Source: Angiostrongylus vasorum | Lineage: Eukaryota > Nematoda > Chromadorea > Rhabditida > Metastrongylidae | Assembly: GCA_018806985.1 (NCBI GenBank) | Contig: JADANN010000450.1 | Span: 248,001 to 312,000 of the forward strand | DNA: 64,000 bases | Reading direction: 5' to 3' | Part shown: one piece after another, positions 1 through 9,530 of the stretch | How positions within the stretch are numbered: position 1 is the stretch's first letter | Layout: each line of letters opens with the position of its first letter | Made by a program: the position numbers and the translations under genes | Notes under the pieces: generated by a model | Seen by the model: only the letters and a program-made list of their open reading frames with translations | Databases searched by the model: none | Told to the model about the DNA's origin: nothing

Positions 1-282
1 TTTCTCCTAAAAGAGATGACATCGGTATGAGATTAGCGTGAAATGGTAGCAGGAATGATCCATGTAGTAAGTGGGTACAAACTCCAACGAAATAATTTGT
101 CTTTATTACTTTTATCTCAAAATTTTATTAAAAACTTGTGATAATGGTGTTCTAACAACTTCCTCTTACTTCTTAAGTGAGAAACGAGACAAGCGTACTA
201 TTAAATCAACTAGCGTTGAATTACTGGGTTGGAAATGACAAGTATTTCTATGGTTCTACTTTGTGTTGTATTCACTGGATTC

Positions 283-292
283 TATTGTTCAG
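283..292 (+). promoter_or_regulatory. Probable spliced-leader trans-splice acceptor of the astacin gene
   Basis: A pyrimidine-rich stretch ending in TTGTTCAG lies directly against the ATG at 293. Nematode genes often receive a 22-nt spliced leader at such a site just before the start codon. It supports choosing ATG 293 rather than the in-frame ATG at 263, because translation from 293 begins straight with a signal peptide. Inferred from position and consensus only. Confidence 0.5.
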
Positions 293-3200
293 ATGAGAAC
301 TGTGCTGCTGTGCGCCGTCGTTATCCCAGTGATGCAGTGTTTCACAACTAACGTTGGCATGGGAATAAAGGACTCTTCTGCTAGTCAAAGTGCTCAGAAG
401 TTCAAAAACATTGAATTCAGAAACCTAAAGGTGCTATGGGAATTGATTCTTTGTACTTCCAAAAAAACTAATGCTTTTTAGAATAAAAGCCATCGTGAAG
501 TTTCTTTTCTTCGACAAAATTTTTTCGGCACACCAGAAACACTGGCGAAGGATCTGAAACTGTTCCAAGACCAAGAAGAAGAAGTTAAATTGAAGGTACC
601 GTTTCCGCACTCTTCTACACGACTTGTTTGGTCTCAAGAAATTTGCCCACTTTATAGGATATTCAGACGAAATCGACTGATGATGACTCATATTTGGACA
701 GATCGTTTTTCGAAATCTATAGAAACCAAAACATCGGACGAATTCTGTCACAGGGTAACATCGTACTAGCAGAGAAGTCCGTTACACTAAAAATTAAGAC
801 TATCGTTTTCGAAATTGTATGGTTGGTGGCGCTCGTGTGAAAGGTCGGGGAATTCGCCAAAGGCATTTGTAGGAGCTCGCACAAGGAGGCAGGTGGTGAT
901 GGAAAGCAATGCAACATGGCATCAAGGCGTTTTCTATGTTTTTAATACATCAGGTTAGTTGTAAGAGAACTAACTGATCTTAATTGTATAAATTGCTAAA
1001 TTTGTTTCCGGGTCACTTCAGAATGACATCTCATTGTAGAATAAAAAAACAAAAGAACGAATTTTAAAGAAGACATCGCTTGTGTCACCTCTCCTTATTG
1101 ACTGATTCTAGCGGGGGTGTTGAAAACTCTGCATTTATTACTCTAGCACACTTGATATGCTATGAAGACCAGTGCTAACACCTCTTGTTCACCTGTGTCG
1201 TACAGAGAAGGTATGTCCGACTCACCTGATTTTCTCCATCTTAACGTACACTGCAGCATCTTTGATATTTTACCTTCGACGAAGCTTCTTGGACTTCTCG
1301 GATACCATCTCTTACACTTTTTTTAACAGCGAGAAACGAGAAAATAACAGCGATACTTGTACATCACTCTCTAGTTAATGTGTTCCCTAACACTCACCAT
1401 TCTTTTATTTTGTCAAATCTCCGAGTTGCCTTAAGGCGGCAAGAATAGAAAAGTCGAAGACTTGAATACGGGACCTGTTATTCTTTATTCTGAAACCGAA
1501 TCCTTGAAAGGTTATCAACTTGTAGCAGGGAGTCTTTTGACTCTTCCTTGATCTCAGGTCAAATGGGCGGCCACCTTTTGTCCACTCACCAGATATCCCT
1601 TATCTGCGCTATGTAGTCTCACAACTAGCAAAATAATGGTTAGGAAGGTTTCGAAAGAAACCATTTTCTCATAAACGAGAACCAAAAAATTTGCCTATTT
1701 AGAAGAACCAGCCGTTTTCTTCACCAGTAGGTAAAGCCACCCTTTGGTTTACAATGAACAATGGGCTTTACTCAACTTAGAAAAAATAATCTGAGATAAG
1801 GCGATAAGTCACAAGTGACATGAAACATTAGTTTTTTTCGCATTCATTCTTTAAACTTTGAAGTCCATCAAGAATGCCTCATGGCTTTTGCGTGCTAATG
1901 TTACTTGGTTTCTGCACAACGATCGTGACTACCATCTCAAAGCTGTCAGCGTTGTGTGTTCGTGCCTCAAACCTATCTTGAGGAGTACTTTATCGAGTTT
2001 TCAACTTTTCACTTGGGTGCTATTTCATGCGGACGAAAAGTGTGTCTACCGTTTCGCCAATATATTAATCGCCTCATATCTCACAAGGAATCAGGAAATA
2101 TCAGAAAAAGATATTCTACCTAAACTCATTCACTCTCCGTCTCTGCTGTTAGGGCAAATCATGCAATCCTCACTTTTACACAGAAAGTCGTCAGGCGATT
2201 TTGAACTAATTGAAGACATAGAATGCCTGGTGGAAATTTAGTAGCTACCCACTAAACTCTCTACTTTGGAGCCTAGCGCTTGCCTTGGACCTCATCTCAG
2301 TGGTCCTTGTTTCGCAGTCATATCAGTTGGTTATTTGTCTGTCAAGTGTGGTGATTCATCTGTCTCTTCTACTCCAGCTCATGAGCTTGTAGCTATTCGG
2401 CACATGTTTCGGACAAGGCTTTTTGTGTGTGAGTGGTAAGGGATGATACGAAGAGTAGTGCACTATTAAGTATCTATTGATCACTTTCAGTACAACTTTA
2501 TGATGTGGCTGCTTTCGGAAATTTGTACTTGAACGTTTAAGAATGGAAAGCCAATTTTTTTAAAGGTTTTTTCTGGCATGAACTTTATATGTTCTGACTG
2601 TTCATTCAATAATCCGAGACAAGAAATAAATAAATAATACTCGTAGCTAATATTCATCAAGGCTATTAATTCCAAAGCTAACATTTTAGACCATGGCGTG
2701 CAAAAAAGCGTTTAAAATGGGGGTTAAAGTATGGAGTGAATCCACGTGTGTCGACTTTAAAGAGGATAAAAATGGTTAGTCTCATGTCTTAACAGAATTC
2801 GTCTTCTTATACCAACAATTTGCAGCGCAAGATAAGGTGGTCGTGGTCAAAAAAAGCAGGAAGCTATTCGGACGTCGGTCGGTTTGGTGGAGAACAGTTT
2901 CTTTCCCTCGGTGAAGATGGGGCGACGGTGATACCATCCCAATATAGCAACTCTAGAATTAATTCACTTGATTAAGTGTTTTTCTTGTAGTAATGCATTT
3001 TTTTCTTTACAATGCCAAGTGGGCGCTTCAGGAGAAAACTGCAGTGCATGAAATTGGCCATGCGCTTGGGCTCTTTCACACAATGGTTCGATATGATCGT
3101 GACAATTACATTGAAATTGTCAAGAAAAATCTCGATGTGGGTCTTTACGAAACAATCACGATTAGGCTCTATTAGAAAACTCATATTATCGGTTTAGCCA

Positions 3201-4194
3201 GGTAGTCTGAGGAATTTCATGAAAGTTAGCAAGGGTTTCGCCGATGTCTATGGACTCACATACGATTACGGCTCCATCATGCACTATGACGAGCTACGGT
3301 TTGCACTTGCTTGAGATTTTTTCTTGCTACCTAGCAATTATAGCCTATTTATCAGTGGTTCTATTAACGGCCTGCCCACCATGCTTGCAAAAAACCCAAA
3401 CTATCAAATGACAATGGGATCGCCAACGATTTCCTTCTCTGATATTTACATGATCAACCAACACTACGGATGCAATGGTAGAACCGGTGATTAATTCACA
3501 TGGCCATAAAATAGCAGAGAAAAATATCTATTACTTGAGCAATATGCAACAAGTCAACATCGGCGAAATGCGTGAACGAAGGATATCCTCACCCTCGAAA
3601 CTGCTCCATGTGCATTTGTCCAAGTGGTTACGGTGGCGCTCTTTGTGATCGGAGGGTAAAAAAAGATTCCTTGACGTTGAACTTAAGCATATTAGGAAAA
3701 CTGACGGCATTTCAGCCACCGGGATGTGGGGAAAATCTCGTGGCTACCAGTAAGAAACAAACGCTCGCCTACAGAATAGGTTTCGGATCCGATCTCAGGG
3801 ACCACTTCGTTTTCTGCAATTATATGATTTCGGTGCTGTTTTCTAAACCACTACTATCATTAAAGTTGTGATATAACGAAATTCAGGCACCGAAAGGAAA
3901 GAGAATCGAAATAGACATCCAATCAATCTCCCGTGGTTATGACGAGCCCGGATGTCTAAAAGGAGGAGTCGAGGTGAAAGCCCAAGAGGATCAGAAGCTG
4001 ACAGGTTACCGGTAGGAGTCGTTGTTCCAAAATTTAATACCTCACAACAAAACTTTTGCTTTTTTTCGTTTAGGTTCTGCTCGACTGATGGCAACATGCA
4101 TCCCATTGTCTCCAGCTCTGATCGCATGCCTGTTATCCTGTTTAATAGATTTGCTGTAATGCAAGCAATCATTACTTATCGCCACATTGATTGA
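293..4194 (+). CDS. Secreted astacin-family zinc metalloprotease with EGF-like and CUB domains (spliced)
   Basis: This is a multi-exon nematode astacin (NAS family), a secreted zinc endopeptidase. Exons I can place: 293-430 (signal peptide [16 protein letters not shown]), 482-595 and about 658-744 (pro-peptide), about 874-951 (basic RTRR maturation site, then the WHQGVFYVF start of the mature enzyme), 2690-2776, 2826-2926, about 3033-3137, 3200-3300, about 3345-3478, about 3562-3655, 3717-3835, about 3886-3969 and about 4074-4194. The zinc site [11 protein letters not shown] is at about 3049-3081 and the Met-turn SIMHY at about 3276-3290. A Cys-rich EGF-like exon ([15 protein letters not shown]) precedes a CUB domain. 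A short exon between 951 and 2690 is missing from my model because the phases do not match. A7 at 2849-2855 gives a one-base slip; with one A fewer the frame reads [16 protein letters not shown]. The Cys usually found in this segment (GCYS) is Ser. Family assignment is secure; individual exon ends are less so. Confidence 0.85.
955..2689 (+). other. Large astacin intron(s), including an unassigned open frame at 1858-2241
   Basis: This 1.7-kb stretch separates the mature N-terminal exon from the exon starting [13 protein letters not shown]. It should hide a short exon of about ten residues that I could not find. At 1858-2241 there is a stop-free stretch of 127 codons with no ATG at its start. 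Its translation has protein-like composition (for example [20 protein letters not shown]) but I recognise no family. It could be a gene fragment captured by the intron or chance. The rest looks non-coding. Confidence 0.3.
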
Positions 4195-5545
4195 ACCCGA
4201 CAAAAACGCCGATGTTAACTGTTTATTTTGGACGATGTTTCATTTTTTTCTGCTAATGAAAGGTTTGCAAAAAAAATCAACTGTAGAAAAAAAGATGAAC
4301 TTTCTTCGAAGGTATCACTGAGGCATTCTAGTTCTACGGAGTGGATGTGGTCGGTTTTTTCGCATGGTGGGGGCATGACTAAGAAATTTTAATGTCGACT
4401 GGAGATTTTCTTTATTTCTGGAAAGTCAATATTCATGGAGTAAGCAAACTGCCCAAAGCTAAAGTGCTTTGCGCGTGTTAGTCCAGTCTACTGTTACGAT
4501 TTAATCCTCGAATTATCCACATCTCCTAACAATAAACTGAATGGAAAAGGTGAATGGCAAGTTGTGAGCTCACCGCGGGAATTGTGGAGGGAATTTGGAA
4601 CCGTTCTCCAGTAGAGATCAAAGTATATACTTGTTTTTTGCAAGTAAATAAGTTGAATATTTACGATAGATACGACATTTCGAAAAGAAGGCGATGTGCT
4701 AGAAATGGCAGAAAAAAATCAGCATCGATTCCTACAAGAAACTATCTGATAAAAAGATGGTGACAAGAGCTCTCAACGATCTGACGAACACGAGTGGGAA
4801 CGCGAGCAACTAGCTGAGTTTTTTGAAACAGTAGCGTTCCCCTAATTGATTTAACAGCACTTTTATTAAGGCAATTCCTGTCCCTACGATAAGAACCTTT
4901 CTTTTCTTGTAGAAGAATAAACGGAAAGACACAGTGCTGGGTAAGCACGCTACACTGAATTCTCAAAATTCTGTTTCGTACTCGATAGAATGCCAATAGG
5001 GTGAAAAGTGCAAGAGATGGTTGAGACTTGAAATCTATGCCGTGCCTTCCATCTGTTGCGGGGTTTATTCACAGATTCAACCAGAAGCAAAATTGCCGAA
5101 GTGCTGGTGGGAGTTCGATACCCGAAAAAATTTCGTAATCACTGCAAGAAGGTAAATCACAGTGGTTTTGTTCAGAATTCATAAACCATCGAATTCAATG
5201 AAAAACTACACATAAAACAATAATTTGCGGTGGCTGTAGTTCGTCTCTTTTACATTGTTAAACACAGCGACAAAAAATTGCTGGATCGGTATCCCGAACT
5301 GCTACTATATTAATTCCCAAAGTCTATTTCCATGTAATCTCGGCATTTCTTTAAAACTTTAACGCGTAAGCTCCTCGAGACATTTTGTAACTGCAGAGAT
5401 AAACCGCATAGAGGAGTGCCTTGTTATCACGCGTGATCCTACAAAGTGTTCCACACACATTTAAAAGTGAGAGTGGCACTTACCCACTTGTTTAAACTCT
5501 GCCTTGCTCGTCTCCATCAATATGTTGAAGACTCATGAAAAACGG
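4195..5545. other. Intergenic stretch without a clear gene
   Basis: No convincing gene was found. One isolated exon-like segment (about 5073-5152, +) is bounded by TTTATTCACAG and GTAAATC and stays open (CWWEFDTRKNFVITARR), but I could not join it to neighbours. It might be a relic of a further astacin exon or chance. Confidence 0.3.
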
Positions 5546-5549
5546 TTTG

Positions 5550-5710
5550 TAAATGGAGAAGCTGTTCCTACTGAGATTGAATTTCTGTTTTCCTGTGGTG
5601 TTGAGGTTATGGAGGTATTTGCCTGATTAGATTACATTCATCTTGACCTTTTCACACTCTGAAGAATGTGGATTCTTCCGAAACGTCAATTACTTGCTTA
5701 CTTTAACAAT
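5550..5710 (+). mobile_element. Penelope-like-element terminal repeat fragment with hammerhead-like motif
   Basis: The sequence TTGAGGTTATGGAGGTATTTG followed by TTGACCTTTT and CTCTGAAGA...CGAAACGTC matches, base for base in blocks, the regions at 46590-46690 (+) and 43891-43985 (-). In both of those places the block lies downstream of GIY-YIG endonuclease remnants of Penelope-like elements. This copy is therefore read as a solitary terminal-repeat piece. The hammerhead-like core (CTGAAGA, hairpin, CGAAACGTC at 5657-5685) is degenerate. Confidence 0.4.
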
Positions 5711-5819
5711 TAGATGGTCCCTCTTCACTCTTTGTGTGTGCCTCAGCATAATTTCCATTTTTTTCGGAGTTTTGCTCGTTTAGCCATTGTTGCTCCCTAC
5801 AGTTCCGAGGTCAGCCTAG

Positions 5820-6065
5820 CCAAAGTCTGACCCAGGTCGTCACCACCGCAGGCAGTCGCGGCCCTTGTGGTTCAGAGGGAGATTTGCCACAGTGCGACTA
5901 GTTTGAAACCAGGACGGTGGGTATTGGTTCACTCTTAGATGGTTTTCTTCACGAAAACGCCGGACTCCTTCTCAGCTTGGGAGGCCATGCTTGGTGAGTG
6001 AATCACCGTGCTGTAAATCGCAGCGTAGCACCCAGGAGCACCTCCCCATTAAAATTTGTTCTCAG
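5820..6065 (+). repeat. Dispersed repeat R1, copy 1
   Basis: R1 is a repeat of up to about 350 bp with six copies here: 5820-6065 and 15100-15370 (+), and 19665-19910, 25690-26050, 26900-27230 and 35270-35655 (-). Shared landmarks in this orientation are GTCGTCACCACCGCAGGCAG, CAGAGGGAGATTTGCC, ACCAGGACGGTGG and CTCAGCTTGGGAGGCC. It has short open frames in several copies but none is consistent across copies, so it is treated as non-coding. It resembles a short non-autonomous element; I do not know its class. Confidence 0.6.
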
Positions 6066-6269
6066 CGGTGATGAGTGATCTCTATCGTAATAGGAAACTT
6101 TAAAGTAATGATAGCTGATCTTACAGGAATAGGAAATCTTGATATATCATGCATTATTTCCCAGGACCGACATTCTATTAAGTTCGGCATTAACCAATAA
6201 TTCGTTGTTTTTTTGAGTTCTTGACCACCTTGTTATTATAACATTTGTTAACGGTAGCTGACGTTTCAG

Positions 6270-6565
6270 CGGATTTAGCCCTCTGCGGCGCATGAAAAGA
6301 CCAAGTTCACTGGCCAAAGTTCTTCACGAAAACCCTGGAAGAAGGATGTAATGCTGAACGAGTCCTTAGACTGGGCAGAGCTCACTGGACTACTCTTACA
6401 CGCGACAGGGAAAAGTGGAAGATTTACTGGCGCCCGCTCGAGTCCCTCGAGAATCAACGGACTACAGGTGGTACAGGTGATACTGGCAAAACGATGCCTG
6501 TCTGCGGCCTACATCGGGACACTTATCAGAGTAAAGGTGATGAAGAAATCGACATTTCTGTTTAG
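6270..6565 (+). mobile_element. RTE-type LINE, 3' fragment encoding the C-terminal tail
   Basis: An open frame reads HWPKFFTKTLEEGCNAERV, then LGRAHWTTLTRDREKWKIYW followed by RPLE, ending in TAG near 6565. The W-T-TL-RDR-KWK-YWRPL pattern is typical of the extreme C-terminus of nematode RTE retrotransposon polyproteins. Upstream endonuclease and RT parts are absent, as expected for a 5'-truncated insertion. Confidence 0.65.
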
Positions 6566-6764
6566 AAATTCAGGTAAATCACTGGCAGAACTGCACGCCA
6601 TCTTGGATAAATCCTAGTCTCAAAATAGAAAAACACCCTTCAATAAACATGATATGCCAAGTATTAACGTTGATTATGACGTACAAACGCCATTCCATGA
6701 CTGCGTCGAAATTACGAGGAGTGCTCTTCGAATATACCTATAACCTCTTTGACCTCTGTTCCTG

Positions 6765-6960
6765 TCTTGTCCAGGAGGATAACAGCACTCAATTGATACA
6801 TCAGTAGGCTACCCTAAGTTACTGGATAGGCGAGATTTGCATGCAACCGCATTACCTCTTAAGATGCTTCATGGAGTCGTCAAATTAAATGCATGGCGCT
6901 TGCTTCAGAAACTGATCAGCATCAATTGCTCTATCTTTCTATTCTTTATCCTTATGGATA
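6765..6960 (+). repeat. SINE-B, 3' part
   Basis: This matches the 3' two-thirds of the SINE-B copies: AGGATAACAGCACT, GATACATCAGTAGGC, AATGCATGGCGC and a CTTTATCCTTAT tail. The tRNA-like head is missing. See the copy at 7500-7790 for the family description. Confidence 0.55.
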
Positions 6961-7147
6961 CAATTGGAGTAGAGTCGACTTGATGCGGCTACGAAGACGC
7001 ACATAAGAGATAAGTTTGAAAGATGACCCGAATCTTTGCGACCTTGGAAAAAGCAAAGATTTCAGAAATCGTTGACTACAGTAAAAGTTCATACAACATC
7101 CTCGTGTGACAGTAAAGTTTAAAATGGCCTTCAGGTAAAACCCGGTC

Positions 7148-7340
7148 ATAAAGATGTTTATTCGGCTAACATCTCGACGCCTCCGTCATCAGAACCGATG
7201 AATCGAGTCGATGGTCCACAGTCGTTCGTCTTCTAGGCGACTGAAGACGAAAAGACGAACAAATGCGGACCATCGACTCGGCCCATCGGCTTTGATGAAA
7301 AGCGAGGCATCGAAACGTTAGCCGAATAAATATCTTCATC
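7148..7340 (+). mobile_element. Inverted-repeat element with two opposed hammerhead-like motifs
   Basis: Arms at 7151-7220 and 7264-7336 are imperfect reverse complements over about 70 bp, with a short GACGAA-rich spacer. The right arm carries stem I TCGGCT (7286-7291), core TTGATGA (7292-7298), GAAAC (7312-7316), GTT and the matching stem strand AGCCGA (7320-7325), followed by AATAAA. The left arm carries the same arrangement on the other strand (TCGGTT, CTGATGA, then GTT and AGCCGA). The same family appears at 59503-59709 and, degenerate, at 14805, 18170 and 19258. Confidence 0.6.
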
Positions 7341-7499
7341 GACTTCGTGTTAGTTTAACAATCCAAGAAGGTATTCATTTTCACTACCGAGGTTAAATGA
7401 CGGCCGATTTTAAAACCCGGTGACATTTTTTCTTCACTAGTTTTGTCATGTTGTCAGTGCTGTATTATTAATGTTTATATGAGCCTTCAAATGTCCAAG

Positions 7500-7790
7500 G
7501 GAGCATGTGGCGCATTGGTCGGAGGCACCCTACAATACTCACGTGGAATCGATGCTCGCTCCCATTGCCCACCAAGCCTTCCATCCCTCCGGGGTAGGCA
7601 AATTGGTGCCAGACTTGTCTGAGAGGATAGCAGCACTGGCTCGATACATCGGTAGGCCACCGCGAGTCATTGTAAAGCCATATATGCATTCAATCACCTC
7701 CAACGATGCTTAAAGAAGTCGAATGCATGGCGCATCCTTCAGGGATTGATCAACGCCGAGAGCTTTATCCTTTATCCTTTTCTATCAAAT
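7500..7790 (+). repeat. SINE-B, tRNA-like short interspersed element (full copy)
   Basis: The head resembles a tRNA gene: an A-box-like TGGCGCATTGG and a B-box-like GGAATCGATGC. The body contains CCAAGCCTTCCATCC, GATAGCAGCACTGGC, GATACATCGGTAGGCCACC and GAATGCATGGCGCATCC. The tail is a run of TTTATCC units. Other copies lie at 13915-14195, 19400-19620, 49995-50285 and 53020-53295 (+), and 41960-42240 and 45172-45450 (-). The best head is at 45172-45450, where the complement reads TGGCTCAGTGGTCGGAGG with GGATCGATCC. Polymerase III transcription is inferred from these boxes. It is not a functional tRNA. Confidence 0.7.
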
Positions 7791-9180
7791 GCCCAATTTG
7801 AAGGGTTCCTTCTATGAAAACGAAGAACTCGTATAAAAAGTTAAAGAAGACCGACAAGATATTTCCTTCCGAAGTAAGTGACACAGTAGTTGGGAACTGC
7901 TGAGCAGTTTATCGCTTTAGAAATAGATCGGATCCTCACATCAACTAACAGGAGAACATACATGAAGGACCGCTATGGATGACTCAAAGATCATAGTGAA
8001 GCTTTCAGCAAACATGCTGGGTGCGAAACTAGAGTGAACGTTATTCTCTTTGGTGATCATCACGGCATTGTCATATTTTGTGAAATATTAACGAGTTCAT
8101 CTCCAAACAATCAAGCGCCAGAATTCGTCGACGAAGTCGTTACATGAAAGATGAGTTCCACCTAGTTCACCTTCACTCCGTGCATAAAATATGAAAGGAC
8201 TGCCCAATATTCTTTCCCTTCATTTGTACTGTGAACATTGTTTAAATCAAATATAACGGAGTCCAACTAGAAAACTAGAAGAAAGATGTGCAGTAGTAAC
8301 AATAGTAGTAGTAGTCAACAATAGTAACCATGAAAAATGAATGACGATCGACGAAACACTGAAGGCTAGTTCGAGCTATTATGTGCTATAACTTTACCAT
8401 ACTTGTTCTCTATTCTCTGTTCTCTATATTCTTTACTAATACTCATTTTCTGCTAAATCTACTCATCTCTACGTTTTCTTCCATAACCCCAACGAATTTT
8501 GTCCGTGCTTCAAGACTAGCTTGCTCCTGGGCTTGGACTTGGACTGGACCACGACTACATGACTTCTCGATTCTCAGCTCACTTACAAAAGACCTTTAGC
8601 TCAATAGTGAAATGAAACTAATGTTATAGCAACAATTCACTGTTTTCTTGAATGGCAAATACGAGACTGTTATTAAACTCTTTATTCACTATAACTGACG
8701 TTTTTCTCCCAATGCACTGCAGCGTCATCATATCTTAAAGAGGACTTCAACAATGCTGCCGACGATCTGTGAATTCTAATGCTTTTTATCTCAATTAGTA
8801 AAGAAAGTCTACTATAAGCCTACATGGGATTGCTGATAGTTGATGGGCGCAATTATTTCCTGCCAAGTGCTTGCGTAGAACGCACATCGTCCGTGAAGGG
8901 TTCAAATAACTAAGCAATTAACAGCTATTATCTTTTCTTGAAATTAATGCCTGGTTTCGACCTTGTTTTTTTAAAGCAGCATGTTTCAGTTCAGAACTAA
9001 CTTTTTTACTCCATGATCCGTTATCCCATGTATCATCAGCCTCTCAGGTTTTCTCGCATTCAGTTCGTGTCCTCACATTCACCATCAACGAAAGTGCTCG
9101 TACCTTTCCTAGATGGATTGAGCTACTGCTTGAGAATTGAGAACTTGACTTACGCTAGTTGCATAAAACTTTAGAGTTCT
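7791..9180. other. Intergenic stretch, nothing recognised
   Basis: There is no supportable gene. A small AGT-rich microsatellite (about 8296-8312) and a short ATG-less open frame at 8381-8599 with hydrophobic, low-complexity translation are present; I take both as noise. Confidence 0.3.
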
Positions 9181-9184
9181 ATGG

Positions 9185-9530
9185 CGAGCAATTTGAAAAC
9201 AGTCTCAGCTTCAGCATGGTTTCTGGATCATTCGTGAGGAAGAGTTTCGTAGCCCAGCTTGTTCAACTTTTGTAGCGTTGGTAGCACGACATTTTGCCGT
9301 TCCTTATAGTGGAAAAGATTGGTCCGTTCTGTTGACCAATGATGAGGCTTAGTCGTTGAAGTCTTCGGAGAATTTCGTACACTTGCGGGATGCATTTCTC
9401 CGCCGTAATCGTTTCACCCGGATGAAAGAAGCTGTGATGGATTAAACCAGCAACAGATCAGCAAACGGTTTGCATGAGTTTTTGCGGTAAAAGATAGAAT
9501 TCGCAACGACGGAAATTTTCAAGCCAACAT
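9185..9530 (-). pseudogene. Degenerate mariner-family transposase fragment
   Basis: On the complement the reading frames contain GLIHHSFFHPGETITAEKC and, after a frame change, LPTLQKLNKLGYETLPH. These are signatures of the C-terminal half of mariner (Mos1-like) transposases. The segment normally holding the second catalytic Asp (HDNARPH) is broken, and several stops and frameshifts separate the recognisable blocks. No terminal inverted repeats were identified. It is a dead fossil copy. Confidence 0.7.

Noticed and set aside
7500..7600. tRNA gene
   Set aside because: A- and B-box-like words are present, but no cloverleaf or anticodon stem fits, and the same head recurs in dispersed repeats.
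8381..8599. 72-codon plus-strand frame with a hydrophobic start
   Set aside because: Low-complexity translation, no splice context and no family resemblance.
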